Notes under the pieces: generated by a model
The model's input: the letters and a program-made list of their open reading frames with translations, nothing else
Database searches by the model: none
What the model was told of the DNA's origin: nothing
Translations under genes and position numbers: made by a program
Shown: positions 24,753 to 31,677 of the stretch, one piece after another
Layout: each line of letters begins with the position of its first letter
How positions within the stretch are numbered: position 1 is the stretch's first letter
NCBI GenBank assembly: GCA_002392275.1
Contig: DGGQ01000170.1
Coordinates: 1 to 57,193 of the forward strand
Reading direction: 5' to 3'
Length of the DNA: 57,193 bases
DNA from: Treponema sp. UBA3870
GTDB taxonomy: Bacteria > Spirochaetota > Spirochaetia > Treponematales > Treponemataceae

Positions 24753-25906
24753 TCAGATTTTTCCTCCACCGGTTTTTCTTCGGCAACATTTTCTTCCGTG
24801 GATTTTTGGTCCACATTTTCCGCGGCATTTTCTGTCGGATTTTCAACTTTTGTCCTCGCAGAATTTACAGCCTCGTCTATTGATTTTTCAAGGATTCCCG
24901 CCACATGGCTTGACATATAGAAACTTCCGTCCCTTTTGAGTCCAAGGTAGTTCGCCAAAAATGGGTCGGTGGATTCCACAGGTCCATAGCCGGGGGTCGA
25001 GTAAGAAGGTATTGTCGCAATGTCGAATGTAGCCCTGACCACAGATTTTTCGGCGCTGCGTATTGCGGTGTAGGAAGCCGGGTCCTCTCCGTCGCCAACA
25101 ACAAAAACACGGTCGCTTTTTGACGGCTCAACAACTTTTATCAGCGAGAGGACGCTCTTCACATAATTTTCACTCTTCAGCTTTATCGCATCCGCATAGA
25201 CTTCGGGTTTCTTTTCCTTGCAGAACAGGAGCGCGAAGCGTCTGAAAGGCATGTTGTCCCAAAAATTTCCAAACCAAGGAACATCGTCGGCATAAAAATC
25301 AGCGGAATAGACTGTGTATCCATCGCGGGCCAGCTTTACAAAAAAAGGTTCATACAAATCGGTGGACGAAAGCTCTCCCGGCACAAAGACAATCACGCGG
25401 CTCTCGTTGAAGGGATTGGATGTCACATCCGTTGAGATGTATTTTTTGAGAAAAAGTGTGCGCTTCTGGGATGGAGACGTATAGTCATGGAATCCACCCT
25501 CAACAGTTCCGGCGTAGACTTTTGATGTAATCGACACCCCATATTTTTTTGTGTCAATCTTTCCGGGCCGCAGGATGATTATAAAGACCACCAGAACTAC
25601 CGCAAGAATCAGGTTTATAATAGAAGAAAGTGAAAAAAGCACTCCATAGTGGTCAACGACAAGCCTGTGTCTGAGCCTGGAAAGTGCGTTTGAATTCCAG
25701 AGCGTCACCAAAAGCGCAAGTCCCAGAATCAGTATGCCAAAAACCGAAAGCCCGAACGAAAGCAGATTCAGGATTGAGAGAATCAGGGTGATAAGCGGAA
25801 CCACGGCCAAAAAATCCAGCCGCGCGGCCTGCATAAAAAAAATTCTGGCACATGAAAGTCCTATCAACGCCAAAACAAAAAGCTCGGATAAAAGTTCGTA
25901 AGTCAT
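24749..25906 (-). CDS. Membrane protein with degenerate alpha/beta-hydrolase domain
   Basis: The 385-residue product starts with four hydrophobic segments (residues 5-115), followed by a probable periplasmic alpha/beta-hydrolase-like domain: VIVFVPGELSSTDLYEPFFVKLARDGY and a strand ending in VFVVGDGEDPAS. At the nucleophile elbow the family has G-x-S-x-G; here it is GDGED, so the Ser is absent and the domain is probably not a classical hydrolase. The last 45 residues are a low-complexity Glu/Lys/Asn tail. ATG 25906 is preceded by a complete promoter (TTGCAC-17-TACAAT) that leaves no leader; an in-frame ATG at 26044 would read through the palindrome and is rejected. Confidence 0.72.
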   Translation of the reverse strand: MTYELLSELFVLALIGLSCARIFFMQAARLDFLAVVPLITLILSILNLLSFGLSVFGILILGLALLVTLWNSNALSRLRHRLVVDHYGVLFSLSSIINLILAVVLVVFIIILRPGKIDTKKYGVSITSKVYAGTVEGGFHDYTSPSQKRTLFLKKYISTDVTSNPFNESRVIVFVPGELSSTDLYEPFFVKLARDGYTVYSADFYADDVPWFGNFWDNMPFRRFALLFCKEKKPEVYADAIKLKSENYVKSVLSLIKVVEPSKSDRVFVVGDGEDPASYTAIRSAEKSVVRATFDIATIPSYSTPGYGPVESTDPFLANYLGLKRDGSFYMSSHVAGILEKSIDEAVNSARTKVENPTENAAENVDQKSTEENVAEEKPVEEKSE

Positions 25907-25912
25907 AGCACG

Positions 25913-25941
25913 ATTGTATATCAAAAACATGGCTTGTGCAA
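25913..25941 (-). promoter_or_regulatory. Promoter placing +1 on an ATG
   Basis: Minus strand: TTGCAC (25941-25936), 17 bases, TACAAT (25918-25913). Six bases later is the ATG at 25906. The -35 touches the outer arm of the nested palindrome. Confidence 0.7.
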
Positions 25942-26058
25942 ACAGGGTTTCGGCATGAAGACTATAGATAAATATGCAACACAGGAGCGGGTCCCAGTTG
26001 ACGCGTCCCCCTCCTGTGTTGCATAAGTCCATTGTTCTTATCATGCCGAAACCCTGTT
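25941..26058. repeat. Large nested inverted repeat between divergent promoters
   Basis: Outer arms AACAGGGTTTCGGCATGA (25941-25958) and TCATGCCGAAACCCTGTT (26041-26058) are a perfect 18-bp inverted repeat. Inside, ATGCAACACAGGAG (25974-25987) and CTCCTGTGTTGCAT (26011-26024) are a perfect 14-bp inverted repeat. The two are separated by unpaired stretches of 15 and 16 bases. The 23-base centre itself contains GGGTCCC and GACGCGTC, both palindromic. The element occupies most of the roughly 300-base gap between divergent genes and has no T-run at either end. No copy was noticed elsewhere in the window. Confidence 0.9.
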
Positions 26059-26095
26059 GACTCTACATGAAAAGAAAAAATTCCTTGCGGGTGGG

Positions 26096-26124
26096 TATAC
26101 ATTTTTTTCAAACTTTGATATTAT
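26096..26124 (+). promoter_or_regulatory. Probable promoter of the CBM48 gene
   Basis: TATACA (26096-26101), a 17-base spacer and TATTAT (26119-26124), pointing away from the palindrome. The leader would be about 75 bases and ends in the site AAGGAG. Confidence 0.5.
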
Positions 26125-26204
26125 ATATTATGTTTTAAAATCAAAAAGGACAGTTGTTGGATCTGTTCGTGGGTTTTAAGGTTTTTTAAACTAAGGAGTT
26201 TGTT

Positions 26205-26525
26205 ATGTCATTAAAGAAATCTTATTCAAAAAAAGACCCTTCCAAATGCAAGGTGACTTTTACTGTTGAGGCGGAAGCAGCTCAGAATGCGGAAACAATA
26301 ACCATCGCCGGTGATTTCAACAGCTGGAGCAGCACCGCAAGCAAATTGAAGAAAGCAAAGGACGGTTCCTTTTCCACCACACTGACCCTTGATGTCGGCA
26401 GGGAATACCAGTTCCGCTATCTGATTGACGGAAAAAGATGGGAGAACGACTGGAGTGCTGACAAATATATTCCAGCCCCATTCTCACACACAGACAACTC
26501 CGTTGTAAGCTGCATCCCAGAGTAA
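26205..26525 (+). CDS. Stand-alone CBM48 (glycogen-binding-like) protein
   Basis: The 106-residue product is almost entirely one early-set beta-sandwich of the CBM48/AMPK-beta type: VTFTVEAEAAQNAETITIAGDFNSW, then YQFRYLIDGKRWENDW. The signature GDFNSW and the aromatic residues used for alpha-glucan binding are present. There is no signal peptide and no catalytic domain, so it probably binds glycogen or serves as a regulatory partner in the cytoplasm. The ATG follows AAGGAGTTTGTT. It has its own promoter and terminator, so it is expressed alone. Confidence 0.88.
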   Translation: MSLKKSYSKKDPSKCKVTFTVEAEAAQNAETITIAGDFNSWSSTASKLKKAKDGSFSTTLTLDVGREYQFRYLIDGKRWENDWSADKYIPAPFSHTDNSVVSCIPE

Positions 26526-26555
26526 AACAGAACCTTTTTAATCAATGAACTCATG

Positions 26556-26583
26556 TCCCTCTGCAACAACAGGGGGATTTTTT
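26556..26583 (+). terminator. Terminator after the CBM48 gene
   Basis: TCCCTCTG and CAGGGGGA pair around a short loop (one wobble) and are followed by six T. The rest of the gap to 26790 shows only weak promoter-like sequence (TTGTTT at 26646, TATCCT at 26669). Confidence 0.65.
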
Positions 26584-26789
26584 CATTTTAATCCGCCAGC
26601 AGAAGCACCACAGACCGAATCGGACAGTCTTTTCTTAAAAGAAATTTGTTTTTTGCCGATAATAATGTTATCCTATTGTCTGAGAATCTATGGATTGTGG
26701 TTAACAAGCGTTGCCACATAATCAAGCCAGACTCTCGCACCATACAGATGTCTAAGTATGGAATAGACCTTGGGGTTTGTGAGTGACAA

Positions 26790-27776
26790 ATGAAACAGGA
26801 AGCTTCTATAAAAACATCTCTCAGGATTGTCTTTCTCTTTATCCTTGTGCTGGTTTTGGGAACCGTGATTTCAGCCGCGCTTTACACAGTCTATACCCTG
26901 TGCAAAAACATGATTGCGGGCGGTGGGCTGAATGTGTTCAACCTCGGATACTTTCTGACGGGAATCAACGTGTTTTCGCCGCTCGTGGTGATTGCCGCCG
27001 GACTTGTGATGATTTTTTATCTAATCCGCTATTCGATACGCAAAATCCTGCCGTTCAATCTGTTTGTGATTGCGTACATCGCGGTCTGGGTCTTTTTGCT
27101 TCCATTGAACTATTCGATTGTGTCCAAAATCGCCAGGACAACTCCACCGACGGAAACCGCCAAGACACTCACAAGTGACTATTTCCGCACCGGCAAGGCC
27201 GGAAATATTTTCTACTACTCGTCGATTGAAAACGAAAACACCGCGGACGGAATCTGCATAAACAAATTGGACGAATCCACATACACATTCAACAATGTCG
27301 TCATCCCAAGAAACGAAGGTTTTTCCGACACACTGATTCACAAGTCCATAGGAATGCCCTCGCTGATTGAGAGCATGCTTTCCTGGGCAAAAATGTTTTT
27401 CAACATAGCGCGGCAGGCATGGGAATCCGGCTTCCTTGGATGGATTTGTTTTGCCTCAATCGCACTTGCCCTAGCCTCGACCGCAGGACTCAGCTTCATC
27501 TCAAAGTGGCGGATGGTCAATGTTCTTTCGGTCTGCATAGTCACCGTGGGGATTCTGGTCCTCAACATACTGGCGTACACAAAATCCTTCATGGACCCGG
27601 CCAGAGTCTTTTTGGAGGGAGCTATGTCAAACATACCAATAAAAAATCCGCTCATCGTTTTGATGAACGTGCTCATATTCGTGATTCTTTCTCTCCTTGG
27701 ATTCATTGTACAGAACAAGCGTAGAAAAGAGGACAAGGCCCTATACGCAGATCCATACGGAAAGGAGTTCGCATGA
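26790..27776 (+). CDS. Membrane protein with LptF/LptG-like 3+3 topology
   Basis: A 328-residue protein with three hydrophobic helices (about 10-32, 52-75, 84-103), a periplasmic domain of roughly 100 residues rich in strands (IFYYSSIENENTADGICI) and three further helices (about 213-232, 240-262, 285-308). This is the layout of LptF and LptG, which with the ATPase LptB extract lipopolysaccharide from the inner membrane. Direct sequence similarity is weak, so the relation is inferred mainly from topology and from its neighbour. The ATG at 26790 lacks a strong ribosome site; the stop overlaps the next gene by four bases, so the two products are probably made in equal amounts. No LptB-like gene is adjacent. 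Confidence 0.6.
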   Translation: MKQEASIKTSLRIVFLFILVLVLGTVISAALYTVYTLCKNMIAGGGLNVFNLGYFLTGINVFSPLVVIAAGLVMIFYLIRYSIRKILPFNLFVIAYIAVWVFLLPLNYSIVSKIARTTPPTETAKTLTSDYFRTGKAGNIFYYSSIENENTADGICINKLDESTYTFNNVVIPRNEGFSDTLIHKSIGMPSLIESMLSWAKMFFNIARQAWESGFLGWICFASIALALASTAGLSFISKWRMVNVLSVCIVTVGILVLNILAYTKSFMDPARVFLEGAMSNIPIKNPLIVLMNVLIFVILSLLGFIVQNKRRKEDKALYADPYGKEFA

Positions 27777-29710
27777 AAAAGACACTTCCCACACTGATTG
27801 TATACACGCTGTTGATTTTTGCCATCTGCATGGCCGTAACATTCTGCTACCGACCGATTCCAGAACTCAACCCCGGCGACGACAACAGATATAGATTCAT
27901 CCGCGGGCTGCTTTGGTTTTGGACCTTCCTTCCCGCCATACTTGTGAGTGGATTCGCCATAGGCTGCTCGATTGCGTGGAAAAATCAAAAGGTCGGCTCC
28001 AAAAAGCGTTTCTCGGAGGAAATGTTTTCCCGCTTCGGAGGCACCATACTTTTGGCACTGGTAATAACACTTCTTCTTTCGCTGAACCATGAAGTGCTTC
28101 GGCCAAACACCCAGCGCACGTTCGACACACTAGTAAGCGGTCCAACCGAGCTTTCCGCAGCAAAAAAATCGGCACGGGAGCTTCTTGAATCAAAAAACCC
28201 GGAGTTCTCATATCCATGCGCGCTCAGGGCATACAAGATTTGTCCGGCAGACCCGGAAACCAGCGAGCTTTTGAAAAAGGCAAAGGACGCTCTTGATTTG
28301 GCCTACGACCGTTCACTCTACGACTCGGACAAAAAAACAACAGTCACAATAAAGGATGTAATGCCGCTCACAACCGAAGACAGCAACCACACTGCGGTAG
28401 AAATGCTTGAAAAATCCAGACAGGCCGCTGAACAAAAGAACTGGTATCTAGCGCACTACTGGGCAAACCTTGCAATAAAGGCATCCACTGGTGTTGACTC
28501 AATACTCCAGGACGCAAAAATCGCATCCGCAAACGCATGGAACGAACTCAAAAATCCATCAGGATTCGACACTGAGGAAAACTATATTTTCTACAACCGG
28601 AAGATGGCCGCCTACAACGCTCTTCTTGCCGAAAACACAAGCGACAATCTAAAGGCCTACTACATTCTGAAGGACCTGAGCGAAAATGGTCACAGCGAAG
28701 ATCCCGACGTAATCCGTTTCCTTGCACGCGCGCAGGAAAAAGTTGAGAACGAGTATTTCTTTATAGACGAAGCGGACAGCATTGACAAGCTCAAGAACAT
28801 AGGCGACGTGTATTTCGCACTCGCAGACCCTGAATCCGGCACAAAAAATGTCTACTATATAAAAGGCATTATGGATTCCGGGACCGTCCGTTATCTGGAG
28901 GGACTGACCGTAGCCACATTCTCCAAGAGCGGAAAATTCATACGCTCAATGTACGCCCCGATTGCGAAAGTCATTCCACAGAGCATCACAACTTTTGAGG
29001 GGGACTCGCTTTCAATCAAGGGCATATCAAAGAGCTGGAAAAATGTGCCGCACATAATGCTTCAGGCTGTCGATAGAACCTCGTCCGGCATTGTCACAAA
29101 ACCGGTCTACTCATACAGTATCACAAATCTTCCGGAAGAAATTTTGCAGGCAGAAGGAATGAGCGCAGCTAAAGTATATGACAGAACAAGAGCAGAAGAC
29201 CCGCTGGCTTTCCAGACCCAGAGATCGAATGTTGTCCAGAGACTCCCGGAGACACGTTCCATCACACTTTCCATGCCGTACAACGATTTTATTGCAATCA
29301 ACGATGCAAGCGACGGTCCAGAGAGAATGGATTTGGTAACACTCTCGCAGTTCGTAAAAAAAGCCACCTCATACGGATTTTCGCGTGAAGTTTTCTACAA
29401 GGATTTTGTTGGACGCACTCTCTATCCTCTTTTTCTGCTCTGCCTGATGATTTTCTGCGCCACGTTTGGATGGAACTACAGGATTATGGCAAGCGACAAC
29501 GTGCAGTTCAAGTTCCGCTGGATTTTCCTGGTTCCGGTTGCTGGTGTGGCGGCATACATAATTCTTGAATTCGCAAACTATGTCTACAACATGGTGAACT
29601 ATGTGATAGCCGGAGCATGTGGAGGAGCCGCGTTCCCAGTTTCAATAGCCGTCTACGTGGTCCTTCTGATTTGCGTGTCCATCCAGTTCCTGTGCCGACA
29701 TGACAAATAG
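27773..29710 (+). CDS. LptF/LptG-like membrane protein with large periplasmic insertion
   Basis: A 645-residue protein. Three N-terminal helices (about 8-25, 44-65, 85-105, including TFLPAILVSGFAIGCSIAW) are followed by some 430 extracytoplasmic residues, then three C-terminal helices (about 555-575, 590-610, 620-640). The stretch MDLVTLSQFVKKATSYGF followed by YKDFVGRTLYPLFLL closely follows the LptF/LptG pattern before helix 4. The insertion contains helical pairs with Ala/Tyr spacing like tetratricopeptide repeats (residues 115-320, for example NWYLAHYWANLAIKA), then a beta-rich part (350-500) that may be the jellyroll. It is coupled to the preceding gene. I infer a diverged lipid or glycolipid exporter; other envelope roles are possible. 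Confidence 0.62.
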   Translation: MKKTLPTLIVYTLLIFAICMAVTFCYRPIPELNPGDDNRYRFIRGLLWFWTFLPAILVSGFAIGCSIAWKNQKVGSKKRFSEEMFSRFGGTILLALVITLLLSLNHEVLRPNTQRTFDTLVSGPTELSAAKKSARELLESKNPEFSYPCALRAYKICPADPETSELLKKAKDALDLAYDRSLYDSDKKTTVTIKDVMPLTTEDSNHTAVEMLEKSRQAAEQKNWYLAHYWANLAIKASTGVDSILQDAKIASANAWNELKNPSGFDTEENYIFYNRKMAAYNALLAENTSDNLKAYYILKDLSENGHSEDPDVIRFLARAQEKVENEYFFIDEADSIDKLKNIGDVYFALADPESGTKNVYYIKGIMDSGTVRYLEGLTVATFSKSGKFIRSMYAPIAKVIPQSITTFEGDSLSIKGISKSWKNVPHIMLQAVDRTSSGIVTKPVYSYSITNLPEEILQAEGMSAAKVYDRTRAEDPLAFQTQRSNVVQRLPETRSITLSMPYNDFIAINDASDGPERMDLVTLSQFVKKATSYGFSREVFYKDFVGRTLYPLFLLCLMIFCATFGWNYRIMASDNVQFKFRWIFLVPVAGVAAYIILEFANYVYNMVNYVIAGACGGAAFPVSIAVYVVLLICVSIQFLCRHDK

Positions 29711-29734
29711 AATCCAAAATTCAACAAAAGTTTT

Positions 29735-29778
29735 CCCGTAACCACCACGGGAGGACAATTGTTTAATTAATAAACAAT
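29735..29778 (+). promoter_or_regulatory. Two stem-loops before the lipoprotein gene
   Basis: CCCGT/ACGGG (29735-29739, 29747-29751) and a perfect ATTGTTTA/TAAACAAT (29758-29765, 29771-29778) with a 5-base loop fill the 87-base gap. They end 19 bases before the ATG and could be RNA hairpins or a protein-binding site. Confidence 0.5.
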
Positions 29779-29797
29779 AGATTTAACAGGATTGAAT

Positions 29798-30508
29798 ATG
29801 AAAAAAACTAACACAGCTATGACCGCGGTTTTGGCGGCACTCACTTTTTCGGCGGTGTCCTGCGCAACATCAGGCACTCTTTCGTCGGATACGCTAGATT
29901 CATCTGGCAAGCCCAGCACATCGATTGGCAGGGTAAGTTCAAACTATGCAACTTTCCTTGGAGAATTCGACCCGCAGCGGCTCCCGGAAACCATGATTTT
30001 ATACAACTCGTTCGGAAAACTGAAGCCCAGGAACCTACAGAAGACCTACCTCATTCCCCGGACAAACATGGTCGAAATCCATTTCCGCGACAACATCAAC
30101 GACATCTGCATAATACTTCCGGAGGCATCACGACATACAATCATCTCCGCGGCAGAGCAGTTCTACAAGGACGTTGAGGCAGAATCAATCAGGGACGAAA
30201 AACCGACCGACAAGAACGCATACGCGACAATGAAATGCGACTTCTGGTGGGGACTCGCAAGCCCGGCCTATGGAGCCGAAAATACAAAGATGCTCGCGAA
30301 CTCAAAGGTCGTTGAGGGAAAGGCGTATTTTGTTCTTCGTGTGCCATCAGCGGAGGGAACCGACAAAAAGAACCGTGCATTCTCGCCATACACAGAGCTT
30401 TACTTTACACCTGCCCAGCTGCGTGACTTCTGCGAAATAATCGACCAGGAGTACCTTGTTGGCCTTGTTTCGACATTGCAGGAAAAAGCGGATAGATATT
30501 ATTATTGA
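29798..30508 (+). CDS. Lipoprotein associated with the LptF/G-like pair
   Basis: A 236-residue lipoprotein with signal MKKTNTAMTAVLAALTF and lipobox ending AVSC. The mature protein has a Ser/Thr-rich linker, then a mixed alpha/beta domain (VEIHFRDNINDICIILPEASRHTI, AYATMKCDFWWGLASPAYG, KAYFVLRVPS). I do not recognise a family. It is third in the operon with the two 3+3 membrane proteins, 87 bases after the second, and may be their periplasmic or outer-membrane partner. ATG 29798 with AACAGG is preferred over TTG 29792. Confidence 0.7.
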   Translation: MKKTNTAMTAVLAALTFSAVSCATSGTLSSDTLDSSGKPSTSIGRVSSNYATFLGEFDPQRLPETMILYNSFGKLKPRNLQKTYLIPRTNMVEIHFRDNINDICIILPEASRHTIISAAEQFYKDVEAESIRDEKPTDKNAYATMKCDFWWGLASPAYGAENTKMLANSKVVEGKAYFVLRVPSAEGTDKKNRAFSPYTELYFTPAQLRDFCEIIDQEYLVGLVSTLQEKADRYYY

Positions 30509-30535
30509 TTTGAAAGATTCAAACGATTGCAAATG

Positions 30536-30571
30536 GGGGTGAAACTATTTTATCACCCTCAAATCTTTTTT
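30536..30571 (+). terminator. Terminator after the lipoprotein gene
   Basis: GGGTGA and TCACCC pair across an 8-base loop, followed by TCAAATC and a run of six T. The stem overlaps the 3' end of the convergent DUF192 gene. Confidence 0.5.
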
Positions 30572-31036
30572 CTGGCCGCCATCAATCCATTGGACATGGT
30601 GGCCAACTTTTATTCCCTGCGACACAAACCAGCCCTGCGGCACTTCAAGAGCGTATCGGACCGAACGAGAGCTTGGGACAGATGTTTCGCTGAATGGTGT
30701 CATGTCCAGAATGTCGGAAATGGTTCCTGCGGCATCAATGTAGGCTATTGAAAGCGGGTGCGGTGTATTTTTCATCCAGAAGTTCAGCATCTGGTCTTTT
30801 TCAAAAATAAAAAGCATCCCTGTTCCGTCGGGGATGTTCTTTCTGTTCATAAAACCGTAGTTTCTTTCCTCAGCCTTTACAGCAAGTTCCGCCTGTACTT
30901 CAACAGAACCGCTGTCCGTGTTTATAATCAAAGTCCGCACCGGAAGATTGTATTTTCTTTTTTCCGCACACGAAAACAGGGCCGGAATCAGAATCAGGAA
31001 AAGTGGAATAAGAAATCTTTTTTTCATTTTGACCAT
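30545..31036 (-). CDS. DUF192-family lipoprotein
   Basis: The 163-residue product carries a signal peptide with lipobox ALFSC near residue 23 and a single DUF192 domain: AELAVKAEERNYGFMNRK, GTGMLFIFEKDQMLNFWMKNT, DMTPFSE and a C-terminal EVPQGWFVSQGIKVG. The family is widespread and its function unknown, though it is often exported. ATG 31036 shares one base with the stop of the gene upstream (TGATG), so expression is coupled; a second ATG at 31027 could also serve. Confidence 0.85.
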   Translation of the reverse strand: MVKMKKRFLIPLFLILIPALFSCAEKRKYNLPVRTLIINTDSGSVEVQAELAVKAEERNYGFMNRKNIPDGTGMLFIFEKDQMLNFWMKNTPHPLSIAYIDAAGTISDILDMTPFSETSVPSSRSVRYALEVPQGWFVSQGIKVGHHVQWIDGGQKKDLRVIK

Positions 31037-31644
31037 CAAAGTCCCTCTAGGAAACTCTCTTTGTTCTGCTCGATAACGGTTTTGTTCACAAGCGACTTGC
31101 TCTGCAAATCATCAAAAACCTTTTTGTCGGTGTACTTGATTGTCAGCGGACGCTCCAGGGTCATTATGACAGAATCATCGGTCCATTCGGATTTTGATGG
31201 ATTCAGAGAATCTGGATTTCCATATTTGTCGGTCAGAGTCTTGAAGAGCGAGTAATGGTCCATCCTCTCCGGCCTCATCGTTATGGTGATTATGTAGAGC
31301 TTGTCCTCATAAAACTGGAACCAGCATCTGTCCAGATACGAATAGGGGGCTGTTCTGGATGTGTCGGTCTCTATCAAGGTTCTGTTTTCACCGGGGAGCA
31401 GAGAGACATCCCTTTCACCCCTGTAGCCAAACTGCGAATCAGATTTGAGAGCGTCCTTCACCTCATCAACCGACATGCCAAGTGAAATCTTTGAATATCC
31501 ACCCGGGAGACTCGACCTCTGGTCCGACCTCTGGTCCGACCCCAAGTCCGACTTTTGATTCGAATTTGAGTCCTGAGAAAATGCAAAAGATGCCAGACCA
31601 AAAATGCAGGTCAACAAAATCAATACTTTCTTTCCGCGAACCAT
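31036..31644 (-). CDS. Exported protein of unknown function
   Basis: The 202-residue product starts MVRGKKVLILLTCIFGLASF and has a probable cleavage site after AFS, with no lipobox Cys, so it is likely periplasmic. A short linker repeats the unit SDQR (SDLGSDQRSDQRSS), encoded by a direct DNA repeat near 31514-31540. The domain after it (KISLGMSVDEVKDALKSD, WFQFYEDKLYIITITMRPE, YGNPDSL) resembles small beta-lactamase-inhibitor-like or DUF-type sensor domains built from repeats, but I cannot name it. ATG 31644 has a GGGGGA site and is preferred over the codon at 31665. It is translated upstream of the DUF192 lipoprotein. Confidence 0.7.
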   Translation of the reverse strand: MVRGKKVLILLTCIFGLASFAFSQDSNSNQKSDLGSDQRSDQRSSLPGGYSKISLGMSVDEVKDALKSDSQFGYRGERDVSLLPGENRTLIETDTSRTAPYSYLDRCWFQFYEDKLYIITITMRPERMDHYSLFKTLTDKYGNPDSLNPSKSEWTDDSVIMTLERPLTIKYTDKKVFDDLQSKSLVNKTVIEQNKESFLEGL

Positions 31645-31677
31645 AAATCCCCCGCCATTATGCAAAAACCAGAGCCA

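Noticed and set aside
25941..26058. Nested palindrome as an integron attC site
   Set aside because: T. denticola carries an integron, so I checked the ends, but neither the RYYYAAC nor the GTTRRRY core is present at the arms.
25941..26058. Nested palindrome as a terminator
   Set aside because: No T-run follows either arm, and both flanking promoters point outward.
26526..26789. tRNA or small RNA gene in the gap before the LptF/G-like operon
   Set aside because: No cloverleaf, T-loop or CCA end could be found; only a terminator and weak promoter boxes.
27338..28090. 250-codon minus-strand frame across the junction of the LptF/G-like genes
   Set aside because: Low-quality sequence with no hydrophobic or domain pattern; antisense to two coupled genes.
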